64,000 nt of DNA from positions 83,827 through 147,826 of the forward strand of contig NZ_JAUYRI010000007.1 of the NCBI RefSeq assembly GCF_030696885.1. Direction: 5' to 3'. A program made the position numbers and the translations under genes. This DNA comes from Thiobacillus sp. Lineage in GTDB: Bacteria > Pseudomonadota > Gammaproteobacteria > Burkholderiales > Thiobacillaceae. Below, piece by piece: positions 26,988-35,124 of the stretch (position 1 is the first letter of the stretch; each line of letters begins with the position of its first letter). Under the pieces are notes generated by a model that was not told where the DNA came from, made no database searches, and was given only the letters and a program-made list of their open reading frames with translations.

Positions 26988-27689
26988 TCACATCACTTCT
27001 TTTTCGATTTCTTCCAGCGAGGTGTGGCGCACGTCCTTGCCCTTCACCATGTAGACCACGTATTCCGACATGTTCTTGGCGTGGTCGCCCATGCGCTCGA
27101 TCGCCTTGGTGACGAACAGGATGTCGATGAAGACCGAGATCGTGCGCGGGTCTTCCATCATGAAGGTGATCAGGTGGCGCAGGTTGAGGCGGAATTCCTC
27201 GTCCACCGCCTGGTCCTGGCGCGCGATTTCGACCGCCTTGGTGGCGTCCAGGCGGGCGAAGCCGTCGAGCGCCTTTCTCAGCATGTCGAGCACGAGGTCG
27301 GACATGTATTTCACTTCGGAAAAGCGCGGCAGGCTGATGCGCTCGGCCTGGTGAATCAGCTTGGCCATGCGCGCGATCTTGGCGGCCTCGTCGCCGATGC
27401 GCTCGAGGTCGGTGATGGTCTTCACCACCATCATCACCATGCGCAGGTCGGATGCGGTCGGCTGCCGGCGCGCGATGATGTGGGTGCAGTCCTCGTCGAT
27501 CGCCACTTCCAGCGCGTTGACGTGGTGGTCGTTGGCGTCCACGCGCTCGGCCAGGTCCATGTTGCCCGAGATCAGGGCCTCGATCGCATTGGTGATCTGC
27601 TCCTCGACCAGACCACCCATTTTCAGCACGCTGGCGCGTACGGCTTCCAGTTCGGCGTCGAATTGTTTATAGGTATGTTCTGTTGGCAT
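26988..27689 (-). CDS. phoU: Phosphate signalling complex protein PhoU
   Basis: A 233-residue all-helical protein that represses Pho signalling and modulates Pst uptake when phosphate is ample. It has two copies of the PhoU helical bundle with E/DXXXD metal-binding patterns, for example LERIGDEAAKIARMA and AIERMGDHAKNMSEYVV. The start ATG 27689 gives the family-like MPTEHTYKQFDAELEAVRA. It is separated from pstCAB by 20 kb and stands alone on the minus strand. Confidence 0.97.
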   Translation of the reverse strand: MPTEHTYKQFDAELEAVRASVLKMGGLVEEQITNAIEALISGNMDLAERVDANDHHVNALEVAIDEDCTHIIARRQPTASDLRMVMMVVKTITDLERIGDEAAKIARMAKLIHQAERISLPRFSEVKYMSDLVLDMLRKALDGFARLDATKAVEIARQDQAVDEEFRLNLRHLITFMMEDPRTISVFIDILFVTKAIERMGDHAKNMSEYVVYMVKGKDVRHTSLEEIEKEVM

Positions 27690-27759
27690 GGCGGTGATCT
27701 CTCAAGAAATATCGTCTGATTATATGCGCCGACTGTGACGATTTGGTGTACGGCAGGTT

Positions 27760-28173
27760 TCAGCGCGACTTGAAGGGCAGCGCGTAGCGGGTCCCGTCGA
27801 CATCGAGAAACAGCGTCCAGTCGTGCCGCCCGCTGATGCAGACCGGCAGCGTCACGTTCGAGGCAAACGCCCCGTCGCCCGCGGGCCGCAGGTCATACCG
27901 GTTGAAACCCATGTCCATCCCCACCATCTGGAATTCGGCGCTGATGCGACGGGCGTTGGGCGCCGAAACGCGCAGGCCGAACGCTTCCAGCGGCGTCGGC
28001 TGCGACAGAAAACGCACGTCCACGGCTGCGCCGCGGTGGCTGAACGCGCAGCCGGCCAGCGGATCGGCGCAACTTACCGCCACGGCGTCGGCCGGGCGTT
28101 TCAGCCACCAGCCGGTCACCGCGATCGCGATCAGCGCCGCCGCCAGCAGCAGCGGCACGGCCACCCGTTTCAT
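27760..28173 (-). CDS. Membrane-anchored periplasmic protein of unknown function
   Basis: A 137-residue protein with one N-terminal membrane segment (about residues 6-24) and a beta-rich domain in the periplasm. Visible features are two cysteines in VSCADPLAGCAF that could form a disulfide, a conserved-looking GMDMGFNRY, and a C-terminal LPVCISGRHDWTLFLDVDG. The fold is suggestive of an Ig-like FixH/YtkA-type domain, but I cannot assign it. The ATG overlaps the stop of the upstream Nudix-ThiE gene by four bases, so the two are translated together. Confidence 0.72.
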   Translation of the reverse strand: MKRVAVPLLLAAALIAIAVTGWWLKRPADAVAVSCADPLAGCAFSHRGAAVDVRFLSQPTPLEAFGLRVSAPNARRISAEFQMVGMDMGFNRYDLRPAGDGAFASNVTLPVCISGRHDWTLFLDVDGTRYALPFKSR

Positions 28174-29186
28174 GTCCACGCTCCGCGCAGCAGCGCCACG
28201 CCGTGCGCGCCGTGCGATTGCGCCAGCGCCACGTCGTCGCGTTCCAGCCCGCCCAGGCCGTAGACCGGAATCGGGCTGGCAGCGGCAAGCTCGGAAAACG
28301 TCTCCCAGCCCAAGGTGGCCGCGCCCGGATGTGTGAGTGTGGGCAGCACCGGCGACAGCAGCGCGAAATCGGCGCCGATTTCAGCGGCATGGGCGAGCTC
28401 GGCGCTGTCGTGGCAAGACACCCCGATCAGAAAATCGTCCGCCTCGGCGTAGTCCGGCCGCGCGGCCAGCTGGCCTGCGGCGGACGAATCGAGATGCACG
28501 CCGTCGGCGCCCGCGGCGTGCGCCAGCTCCGGGTTGCCGTTGACCAGTACGCGCGCGCCGTGCAGATGGGCGCGGCGCACCGTCTCGCGCGCCAGCGTCA
28601 GCCGCACGTCCTCGGGCAGCGTCTTGTCGCGCAGCTGGATCAGCCGCAGGCCTTGGGCGAGCGCGACATCCAGCCGTGCCAGAAAGCTGTCGACGCCGAG
28701 CGACTCGGCGTGCGAAATGCCCAGCACCGGCGGCAGCGCCAGCGCCTTCAGGATCGGGAAATTCGCCGGCAGCAGCGGCGTTACCTCGACCGCGTCGGGC
28801 AGCTGCCAGGAAAAAAGCTGCCCTTCATGCGGATGCGGCACGCCTTCCCACTGGAAGACGCGGAAAAAATTCAGCCGTACGGTCGCGTGCGGGTAGACGA
28901 AAACGCGGGTGATCCAGCGGCAGGTGCGGGTGACGACGATGCCGAGTTCCTCGTGCAGCTCCCGCGCCAGCGCCGCGTCCAGCGATTCTCCCGCCTCCAC
29001 CTTGCCGCCGGGGAATTCCCAGTGGCCCGCATACACCTTGCCCGGCGGCCGCTGCGCCAGCAGCACGCGGCCGTCGGGCTGGGTCAGCACCGCGGCGACA
29101 ACGATTAATTCGTTCTGGGCATCACGTTCGCCCCCTCTCCCATCTGGGGTCAGGGTTGGGGAGAGGGCACTCGAGCCGGGATTCAT
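28170..29186 (-). CDS. Nudix hydrolase fused to a thiamine-phosphate-synthase-like domain
   Basis: A 338-residue two-domain protein. Residues about 26-150 form a MutT-type Nudix domain with an intact Nudix box (GGKVEAGESLDAALARELHE then ELG), expected to cleanse the nucleotide pool of 8-oxo-dGTP. Residues about 155-335 resemble ThiE (TIM barrel) with LIQLRDKTLPE, VLVNGNPELA, GADGVHLDSSA and VYGLGGL. Such fusions are known, and the ThiE-like half is often thought not to make thiamine phosphate. The ATG overlaps the DUF815 stop (ATGA). The first 25 residues are encoded by an inverted-repeat element at 29133-29167. Confidence 0.88.
   Translation of the reverse strand: MNPGSSALSPTLTPDGRGGERDAQNELIVVAAVLTQPDGRVLLAQRPPGKVYAGHWEFPGGKVEAGESLDAALARELHEELGIVVTRTCRWITRVFVYPHATVRLNFFRVFQWEGVPHPHEGQLFSWQLPDAVEVTPLLPANFPILKALALPPVLGISHAESLGVDSFLARLDVALAQGLRLIQLRDKTLPEDVRLTLARETVRRAHLHGARVLVNGNPELAHAAGADGVHLDSSAAGQLAARPDYAEADDFLIGVSCHDSAELAHAAEIGADFALLSPVLPTLTHPGAATLGWETFSELAAASPIPVYGLGGLERDDVALAQSHGAHGVALLRGAWT
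29133..29167. repeat. REP-like inverted repeat at the 5' end of the Nudix-ThiE gene
   Basis: CCCTCTCCC (29133-29141) and GGGAGAGGG (29159-29167) form a nine-base perfect inverted repeat around a GC-rich loop. This is like dispersed intergenic palindromes common in proteobacteria, yet it lies inside the predicted coding frame, between the coupled ATG and the Nudix domain. Confidence 0.65.
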
Positions 29187-30022
29187 TTACGTCCCGCCCA
29201 GTCCCGCGCGAACTGCCATGCAACCCGCCCGTTGCGCGCGCCGCGCCCGAGCGACCACTGCAGCGCGGCGCGCTCGAAGCCCCCGTCCGCCGGTGCGCCG
29301 AGGCTTGCGGCCCAGTGGCGCGCGATGGCGAGATAGGTGTCCTGGTCCATCGCGTGGAACGACACCCAAAGCCCGAAGCGGTCGGACAGCGAAATTTTTT
29401 CCTCGGTCGCCTCACCCGGATGTACTTCGCCACCGAGGTGCTTCGTCTCCAGGTTCTCCGCCATGTATTCCGGCATCAGGTGACGCCGGTTCGACGTGGC
29501 GTAGATCAGCACGTTGTCGGACGGCCCGGCGAGCGAGCCGTCGAGCGCGGCCTTGAGGCTGGCGTAGCCCGGTTCGTGCTCGGCGAAAGAGAGGTCGTCG
29601 ATGAAGACGATGAAACGGTAGTCGGCGTCGGCCAGCAGATCGAACAGGTCGGGCAGATGGGGCAGTCCGGCCTTGTCGACCTCGATCAGGCGCAGCCCTT
29701 TCGGCGCGTATTTGGCATGCACCGCCTTCACCAGCGAAGACTTGCCGCCGCCGCGCGCACCGGTCAGCAGCACGTTGTTGGCGGGCTTGCCGGCGACGAA
29801 CTGACGCGTGTTGGTGTCAACCCGCTGCTTCTGCTCGTCGATCGCCAGCAGGTCCCTGATTGCCACCCGCTGCGGATGCAGGATGGGTTTGAGCGTTCCT
29901 GCCTGCGCCGACCAGCGCGCGGCGCGCACGGTCTTCCAGTCGAGACCGTGCGCGGTGGCAGACGTGTCGAGGCGGTCGAGCAGGCGCTCGATGCGGGGCA
30001 GCAAGTGGGCGAAATCGGTCAT
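29183..30022 (-). CDS. AAA-type ATPase, DUF815 family
   Basis: A 279-residue ATPase of the DUF815 group. Walker A is LLTGARGGGKSSLV (residues 86-99), Walker B is RFIVFIDDLSF, and a sensor-type segment reads VLIYATSNRRHLMP. The C-terminal region with SLSDRFGLWVSFHAMDQDTYL is typical of the family. The biochemical role of DUF815 proteins is unknown. It is the first gene of a coupled three-gene unit with the Nudix-ThiE protein and the membrane-anchored protein. Confidence 0.9.
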   Translation of the reverse strand: MTDFAHLLPRIERLLDRLDTSATAHGLDWKTVRAARWSAQAGTLKPILHPQRVAIRDLLAIDEQKQRVDTNTRQFVAGKPANNVLLTGARGGGKSSLVKAVHAKYAPKGLRLIEVDKAGLPHLPDLFDLLADADYRFIVFIDDLSFAEHEPGYASLKAALDGSLAGPSDNVLIYATSNRRHLMPEYMAENLETKHLGGEVHPGEATEEKISLSDRFGLWVSFHAMDQDTYLAIARHWAASLGAPADGGFERAALQWSLGRGARNGRVAWQFARDWAGRK

Positions 30023-30181
30023 GCCGTGATTCTAGCGGACGGCGCGCGCCATCCAACCCGCCCGCGCTTAGGGAAAATTTAGGTTTCCGCTAGCAAACAC
30101 TTAGCAACGCGCCGGCCGCAGCCCGCCTATGCTTCCGGCTTCGGGTGCGGGGTGCGCCCGCCCACGACGAGGAGACGAACC

Positions 30182-30667
30182 ATGAATGTCCATCTGACGC
30201 TGGCCGCGTGGCTGCTTGCCAGTTCGGCCGGCCTGGCTGTCGCTGGCCCGGCGGACGACATCCGCCACGGCCGCTATCTGATCCAGACCACCGGCTGCAA
30301 CGACTGCCACACTCCCGGCTTCATGCAGAAGGATGGCCAGGTGCCCGAAAGCGAATGGCTGACCGGTGACGCGATGGGCTGGCAGGGGCCGTGGGGCACC
30401 ACCTATCCCGCCAACCTCCGGCTGCTGGCGCACAGCCTGACCGAGGCGCAGTGGGTCGCCCGGGCCCGCCAGCCGATGCGGCCACCCATGCCCTCGCCCA
30501 GCCTGCGCGCGATGACCGACGCCGACCTGAAGGCGATCTACCGCTATGTGAAGAGCCTGCCGCTGAAGGGCCCGGCCGCGCCGGCCTACGTGCCGCCCGG
30601 CGGCAAGGTGGCGACCCCCTACCTCGACCTGACACCGAAGAACCTGCCGCCAGTGGCGACGAAGTAG
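30182..30667 (+). CDS. Exported c-type cytochrome
   Basis: A 161-residue periplasmic monohaem cytochrome c. The signal peptide covers residues 1-21 (ending AVA) and the haem site is CNDCH at residues 39-43. A Met-rich PMRPPMPSPSLRAM stretch probably provides the sixth haem ligand. The C-terminal MTDADLKAIYRYVKSLP is a common class I cytochrome helix. GAGGAGA lies before the ATG at 30182. It is divergent from the DUF815 gene and convergent with the GAF fusion gene. Redox partner unknown. Confidence 0.9.
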   Translation: MNVHLTLAAWLLASSAGLAVAGPADDIRHGRYLIQTTGCNDCHTPGFMQKDGQVPESEWLTGDAMGWQGPWGTTYPANLRLLAHSLTEAQWVARARQPMRPPMPSPSLRAMTDADLKAIYRYVKSLPLKGPAAPAYVPPGGKVATPYLDLTPKNLPPVATK

Positions 30668-30673
30668 GCGGCT

Positions 30674-31981
30674 TCAGGCCGATTGCAGGGCCAGCGGGCG
30701 ATCGATATTGAGGCGGAAGCGCCCGCGCCCGGTTTTTTCCAGCGCGATCTGCGGGCAGCGTTCGGCCAGCCGCCGTTGCAGCAGGATGAGCCGCGTTTCC
30801 AGGTTGTCGGAAAGGTCCGGCAGGGGCAGGCGCGGATCGCGGCGCAGCTCGCGGTTGCAGAAATCGCGCCGGCCGCTCGCCAGGTGTTCGTTCAGCAGCG
30901 TCCACAAAATGCTGCCGGCCACGCCCTTTATCAAATAGCCGTTGTCGACGAACACGCTGTGGTCGTGGGCGAAGTAGCGTACCGCGAGCGGCGTGCCGCG
31001 GGGCTGCGTACGAGGCAGAGGGAGCGCCGCACTCTCCTCGTCGGGCAATGCCGCGATCCGGCTGACGAGCGCACCGAGGTGGCGGCCGTAGATCTGCAGC
31101 GCATCCTCGTCGGCGTGCCCGAAAAAGGCGTCGTGTTCGCTTTCGGCATAAAGCACGCCGAGCAGGCACTCACCGTCGACGACCGGCACCGCGATCTGGC
31201 TGTGCGCATCGGTCAGCACCGGCAGCGCGATGCGCGGCGTCGCCGGGTCGGCCACGCGCAGCGCGGCGTGATAGGTGTAGTCGCCGGTGCGGTGATTGAT
31301 GCGGACCGGAATGCGCTCGCGCGCGGCGACGCCGATCAGACCTTCGCCCAGCGCGACCTCGGCGCCGACGCCCGAGGCCGGGTAGCCCAGGCTCGCAAGC
31401 GTGTAGAGCGCGTTGCCGGTTTCGTCTAGCATCGCCAGCTGCGCATGGCGGATGCCGAAGCCGTGTGTGAGCGCCGCCAGTGCGCGGTCGGCCAGCACCG
31501 CGAGGTCGTCGCACGTCCCCAGTTGGTCGAGCGTGCGCCGCAGCCCCAGCAAGGCATCCGGCCGTGGCGGTGCGGCCGGCAGGTGCGGATCGACGTTCTC
31601 GATATCAAGTACCTGGTAGACGTCGGCTCCGCGCAGCACGAACACCTTGTCCATGCCGGTCTGCGCCGCGATGCCGGCCAGCTGCGCCTTCATATATTCG
31701 AACAGCGGTCCCGCGGTTTCGGTGCGCAGGTAGCGCACCCGCAGGCGGAAATGGCGGAAGCTGCCGGGTTCGATCACCTGCACTTGCGCGTAGGGATGCG
31801 CCAGCACGTTCTCGCGCGTTTTGCTGAAAAACTGGAACGACAGCGCCACGTGTGCGGCGTCCACATAATGCACCTGCGAGGCGTAGGCCACATTCGGTAT
31901 GCCGTCGGGCGAACAGGTCGACACCACCGCGGGCACTGCGCCGTCGAGGCAGGACCGCAGCGATTCGAGCGGGATCTTCAT
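30674..31981 (-). CDS. FMN-binding split-barrel / GAF / C-terminal helical domain fusion
   Basis: A 435-residue multi-domain protein. Residues about 5-130 resemble pyridoxamine-5'-phosphate-oxidase-like split barrels (AVVSTCSPDGIPNVAYASQVHYVD), which bind FMN or related cofactors. Residues about 150-310 are a GAF domain (LGEGLIGVAARERIPVRI, QIAVPVVDGECLLGVLYAES). Residues about 330-435 are helical with a basic end and look like a winged-helix DNA-binding module (SVFVDNGYLIKGVAGSILW). That makes it a possible flavin- or redox-sensing regulator; this is inference. The ATG overlaps the stop of the next upstream gene by four bases. Confidence 0.75.
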   Translation of the reverse strand: MKIPLESLRSCLDGAVPAVVSTCSPDGIPNVAYASQVHYVDAAHVALSFQFFSKTRENVLAHPYAQVQVIEPGSFRHFRLRVRYLRTETAGPLFEYMKAQLAGIAAQTGMDKVFVLRGADVYQVLDIENVDPHLPAAPPRPDALLGLRRTLDQLGTCDDLAVLADRALAALTHGFGIRHAQLAMLDETGNALYTLASLGYPASGVGAEVALGEGLIGVAARERIPVRINHRTGDYTYHAALRVADPATPRIALPVLTDAHSQIAVPVVDGECLLGVLYAESEHDAFFGHADEDALQIYGRHLGALVSRIAALPDEESAALPLPRTQPRGTPLAVRYFAHDHSVFVDNGYLIKGVAGSILWTLLNEHLASGRRDFCNRELRRDPRLPLPDLSDNLETRLILLQRRLAERCPQIALEKTGRGRFRLNIDRPLALQSA

Positions 31982-32463
31982 GCGCGCGCCAACACGCGGC
32001 CGGCCTGCGGCCCGGGCGTCTGGTCGAACACGACCTCGGGTACGAAACGCAGACCCGTCAGGTCGTCGGTCGGCAGCAGCGCTGCGAGTGCCGTGGCCAG
32101 ATCGTCGCCGTAGCCGAGCGCGGCCAGCTCCGCGCCGAATCCAGCCACGCAGCGCGCGCTCGCCGCCCGGTGCGCGGCGGTCACCGCGACCCGTTCGGCG
32201 CGCGCCGCCTTCAGCTGCAGTGTGGCGTGCGTCGCCGGCCGGCTCGCCACCAGCGTGATCGCGCTGCCGGCGTCCAGCGCGTCGAGCACAGCGCGGCTGC
32301 GCACACTGGAAAGCAATACCGTCAGCGTGCGCCGGTCGCGCGCCACCACGATGCCCTGCGCGCGGCTCACGCACGGCCAGCCGTCGCGCCCGACCGCGCC
32401 GACGTTCATCGACAGCGGGCCTTGCAGGAAGGCGATCTGTTCGGGCGAGAGCAGCACGCTCAT
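31978..32463 (-). CDS. Stand-alone FMN-binding split-barrel protein
   Basis: A 161-residue protein with the general pattern of the pyridoxamine 5'-phosphate oxidase-like family: VGRDGWPCVSRAQGIVVARD followed by LTVLLSSVRSRAVLDAL, then SAITLVASRPATHATLQLK. It probably binds a flavin, but no catalytic residue can be assigned by eye. It sits between argJ (gap of 4 bases) and the GAF fusion gene (overlap of 4 bases), so it is co-translated with the latter. Confidence 0.7.
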   Translation of the reverse strand: MSVLLSPEQIAFLQGPLSMNVGAVGRDGWPCVSRAQGIVVARDRRTLTVLLSSVRSRAVLDALDAGSAITLVASRPATHATLQLKAARAERVAVTAAHRAASARCVAGFGAELAALGYGDDLATALAALLPTDDLTGLRFVPEVVFDQTPGPQAGRVLARA

Positions 32464-32467
32464 GGCA

Positions 32468-33694
32468 TCAGGTACGGTACTCCGCGTTGATCTTCACGTA
32501 GTCGTAGGAAAAATCGCAGGTCCACACCGTGGCGTCGACGCTGCCGCGATTCAGCACGACGCGCACGGTGATCTCCGCTTCCTTCATTACCGCCGCACCC
32601 TGCGCCTCGGTGTAGCTCGCGGCGCGGCCGCCGTTTTCGGCGACGAGCACGTCGCCGAGGTAGACCTTCAAGGTATTCACATCGAGGTCGCTCACGCCGG
32701 CATAACCGATGGCGGCGAGGATGCGGCCGAGGTTGGGGTCGCTGGCGAAGAACGCGGTCTTGACCAGCGGCGAGCGTGCAATCGCGTAGGCGATCTGCTT
32801 GCATTCGGCGCGGTCGCGGCCACCCTCGACGGCAATCGTCATGAACTTGGTCGCGCCTTCGCCATCGCGCGCCATCGCCTGCGCGAGTTCGATCGCGACG
32901 TCACTCAGGGCGGCTTTCAACGCGGCATAGTCGGCGCTGGCGGCATCGGTGACTTCGGGGTTGCCGGCCTGGCCGGTGGCGATCAGGATGAAGCTGTCAT
33001 TCGTGGACGTATCGCCGTCGACGGTGACGCAGTTGAACGACACGTCGGCGACGTCCTTTACCATGCGTTGCATCAGCGCCGGCGCGATCGCCGCGTCGGT
33101 CGCCACGTAGCCCAGCATGGTCGCCATGTTGGGGTGGATCATGCCGGAGCCCTTGGCGATGCCGGTCACCGTCACGGTCTTGCCGCCGAGCTGCATTTGT
33201 CGCGAGGCGCCCTTGGCGACAATGTCGGTGGTCATGATCGCGTGCGCGGCTTCGCTCCAATGGTTCGCAGCGAGATCGGCTTGGGCTGCGGGCAGTGCGG
33301 GCAGGATCTTGTCGATCGGCAGCGGCTCGAGGATCACGCCGGTGGAAAACGGCAGCACCTGTTCGGGTTTGATGCCGAAGAGATCGGCCACCGCCGCGCA
33401 GGTCCGGCGTGCGCGATTGAGGCCTTCCTCGCCGGTGCCGGCGTTGGCGTTGCCGGTGTTGATCAGCAGCGCGCGGATGTCGTCGCTGACCAGATGCTGT
33501 TTGCAGACCGTGACCGGGGCGGCGCAGAAACGGTTTTGCGTGAACACGCCGGCCACCTGCGAGCCCGGTGCCAGTTCGAACAGCGTGATGTCGCGCCGGC
33601 CGGGTTTCTTGATGCCGGCGGAGGCGATGCCGAGGCGAACGCCGGCAACCGGCAGCAGGGAAGCGGGATCAGGGGCGGCGAGGTTGACGGGCAT
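32468..33694 (-). CDS. argJ: Bifunctional glutamate N-acetyltransferase / ornithine acetyltransferase ArgJ
   Basis: A 408-residue enzyme of arginine biosynthesis that recycles the acetyl group from N-acetylornithine to glutamate. The autocleavage site and catalytic nucleophile is Thr192 in [14 protein letters not shown]. The N-terminal [19 protein letters not shown] and [12 protein letters not shown], and the beta-chain [15 protein letters not shown], are family signatures. It is full length, so both subunits after cleavage should be intact. It probably leads the minus-strand unit with the two split-barrel genes. Confidence 0.97.
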   Translation of the reverse strand: MPVNLAAPDPASLLPVAGVRLGIASAGIKKPGRRDITLFELAPGSQVAGVFTQNRFCAAPVTVCKQHLVSDDIRALLINTGNANAGTGEEGLNRARRTCAAVADLFGIKPEQVLPFSTGVILEPLPIDKILPALPAAQADLAANHWSEAAHAIMTTDIVAKGASRQMQLGGKTVTVTGIAKGSGMIHPNMATMLGYVATDAAIAPALMQRMVKDVADVSFNCVTVDGDTSTNDSFILIATGQAGNPEVTDAASADYAALKAALSDVAIELAQAMARDGEGATKFMTIAVEGGRDRAECKQIAYAIARSPLVKTAFFASDPNLGRILAAIGYAGVSDLDVNTLKVYLGDVLVAENGGRAASYTEAQGAAVMKEAEITVRVVLNRGSVDATVWTCDFSYDYVKINAEYRT

Positions 33695-33740
33695 GGCGGC
33701 AGACCGGAAGGAAAGCCGCTATTTTATTCTGCCCGCGTGC

Positions 33741-33980
33741 TTATTGCGTGCGCCCCAGCAGCCAGTCGAGGGTGCGGCGAAAACCCGGCCGCCACGGCCA
33801 CACCGGGTCGAACTCGATCGAGCGCGCCAGCGCCGCCAGCGAAATCAGGCCGAACACCGAGAACAGCAGCTGTGAAACCAGCTGGCGCGGCGTGAGCACG
33901 CCGAAAGGAATATCCAGAAAGTCCGGGATATAGAACAGGCTGGCAAAGGCCGCGAAAAGGAAGGCCGGTCCGAGATACAT
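33741..33980 (-). CDS. Small predicted membrane protein
   Basis: A 79-residue hydrophobic protein with two likely membrane segments (about residues 3-22 and 36-55) and a basic C-terminus. I start it at ATG 33980; a frame open to 34076 has AT-rich codons and looks non-coding. No ribosome-binding site is obvious and I do not recognise a family. It lies 46 bases upstream of argJ on the same strand. Confidence 0.5.
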   Translation of the reverse strand: MYLGPAFLFAAFASLFYIPDFLDIPFGVLTPRQLVSQLLFSVFGLISLAALARSIEFDPVWPWRPGFRRTLDWLLGRTQ

Positions 33981-34108
33981 GGTTATCGTTACCCGCGTTG
34001 TCGTTTTATACCGAGCTTGCGAGCAATGCATGTGCCAGCAGCAAAACCCCATTAAAAACAGCGACATGTGCCGCATGACTGGGGGCGCACTGTAAATAAA
34101 ACCGACAG

Positions 34109-34447
34109 TTACTTTCCTGCTGGCATTGCGGCCAGCTTGCGCAGGATTTCATGCGACAGCGAGTAAAACCGCGGCGTCGGACCGAGATCCTCGTAAATCG
34201 GATCGCCGTAGTCGTCCTCGGCAATGATGCGGTTTCCCGGAATGTAGGGCATGGCGACTTCCAGCTCGTCGAGCGCGGCCCGGATCAGGTCGGCCATCAG
34301 CTGGGAATCGCTGCGGCCCGGGTACATCAGGTGCAGGGCTTCGACGCGAGCGGCGTCGCGCAGCGGCAAATGCACGGCATAGGCGCGCACGTCGGCGCGT
34401 GCGTGGCCCTCCTTGCTCCAGCGCTGGATCAGTTCGGCAATGCGCAT
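34109..34447 (-). CDS. Conserved hypothetical protein, 112 residues
   Basis: A short soluble protein. The N-terminal half is helical ([13 protein letters not shown], then a [14 protein letters not shown] segment and [20 protein letters not shown]), and the C-terminal half has [26 protein letters not shown] read as two short acidic turns. The helical part could be a ribbon-helix-helix-like or regulatory module, but this is a guess. Good codon use for the genome and a clean ATG support it as a real gene. It follows the DUF938 gene on the same strand after about 80 bases. Confidence 0.72.
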   Translation of the reverse strand: MRIAELIQRWSKEGHARADVRAYAVHLPLRDAARVEALHLMYPGRSDSQLMADLIRAALDELEVAMPYIPGNRIIAEDDYGDPIYEDLGPTPRFYSLSHEILRKLAAMPAGK

Positions 34448-34527
34448 GAACGTTCCTTAATCCCACGATGGTTTCGTTATAGCAAAGCACCCAGTGAGAC
34501 AAGGACGGTCACGCAGGTAAATTCATC

Positions 34528-35124
34528 CTATTCCATGCGCCAGACGAGGGTTCGGTTGTTGGCCGGCATCGCGATGTCCTGCTGCAGAACCAGGCCCTGC
34601 GCGCGCGCCAGCGCGTCCACCGCCTCGAAATCGCGCACCCCGGAAGCGGGGTCGCGCGCCTTCAGCCAGGCGTCGAAGCGGGCGTTGCTCTCCGACGAGT
34701 AGGCGCCGTTGTAGTTGAACGGACCATAGATGACCAGCGTACCGCCGGACGCCAGTACCGCGCCGATGCCGGCAAAGCATTGCGCGACCTCGGGCCAGCT
34801 CATGATGTGCAGCGTGTTGGCGGAAAACACCGCGTCGTAGCGGCCGCCGTGCCAGGCCGTGTCGTTGGCGTCGAGCGCCAGCGGCGGCCGCACGTTGGGT
34901 AGCGCGGCGTCATCAAGCCAGGCGCGAATGCCGGCGTGGTGCGGCGGCACGTCGGCGGTCTGCCACACCAGATGCGGCAGCTCGGGCGCGAAATACACCG
35001 CGTGCTGGCCGGTGCCGCTGCCGATTTCCAGCACGTGGCGGCGGTCGGCAAACCAGATGCGCAGCACCGCCAGGATCGGCTCGCGGTTCTGCAAGCAGGA
35101 TTCGGAGAAGGGCTTGTCAGTCAT
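34528..35124 (-). CDS. SAM-dependent methyltransferase, DUF938 family
   Basis: A 198-residue protein with a class I methyltransferase fold: [16 protein letters not shown] binds S-adenosylmethionine, and [18 protein letters not shown] and [21 protein letters not shown] are typical later motifs. The N-terminal [13 protein letters not shown] is characteristic of DUF938. Substrate unknown. The ATG overlaps the stop of the AddA-type gene by four bases, making it a translationally coupled partner of the recombination genes. Confidence 0.88.
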   Translation of the reverse strand: MTDKPFSESCLQNREPILAVLRIWFADRRHVLEIGSGTGQHAVYFAPELPHLVWQTADVPPHHAGIRAWLDDAALPNVRPPLALDANDTAWHGGRYDAVFSANTLHIMSWPEVAQCFAGIGAVLASGGTLVIYGPFNYNGAYSSESNARFDAWLKARDPASGVRDFEAVDALARAQGLVLQQDIAMPANNRTLVWRME

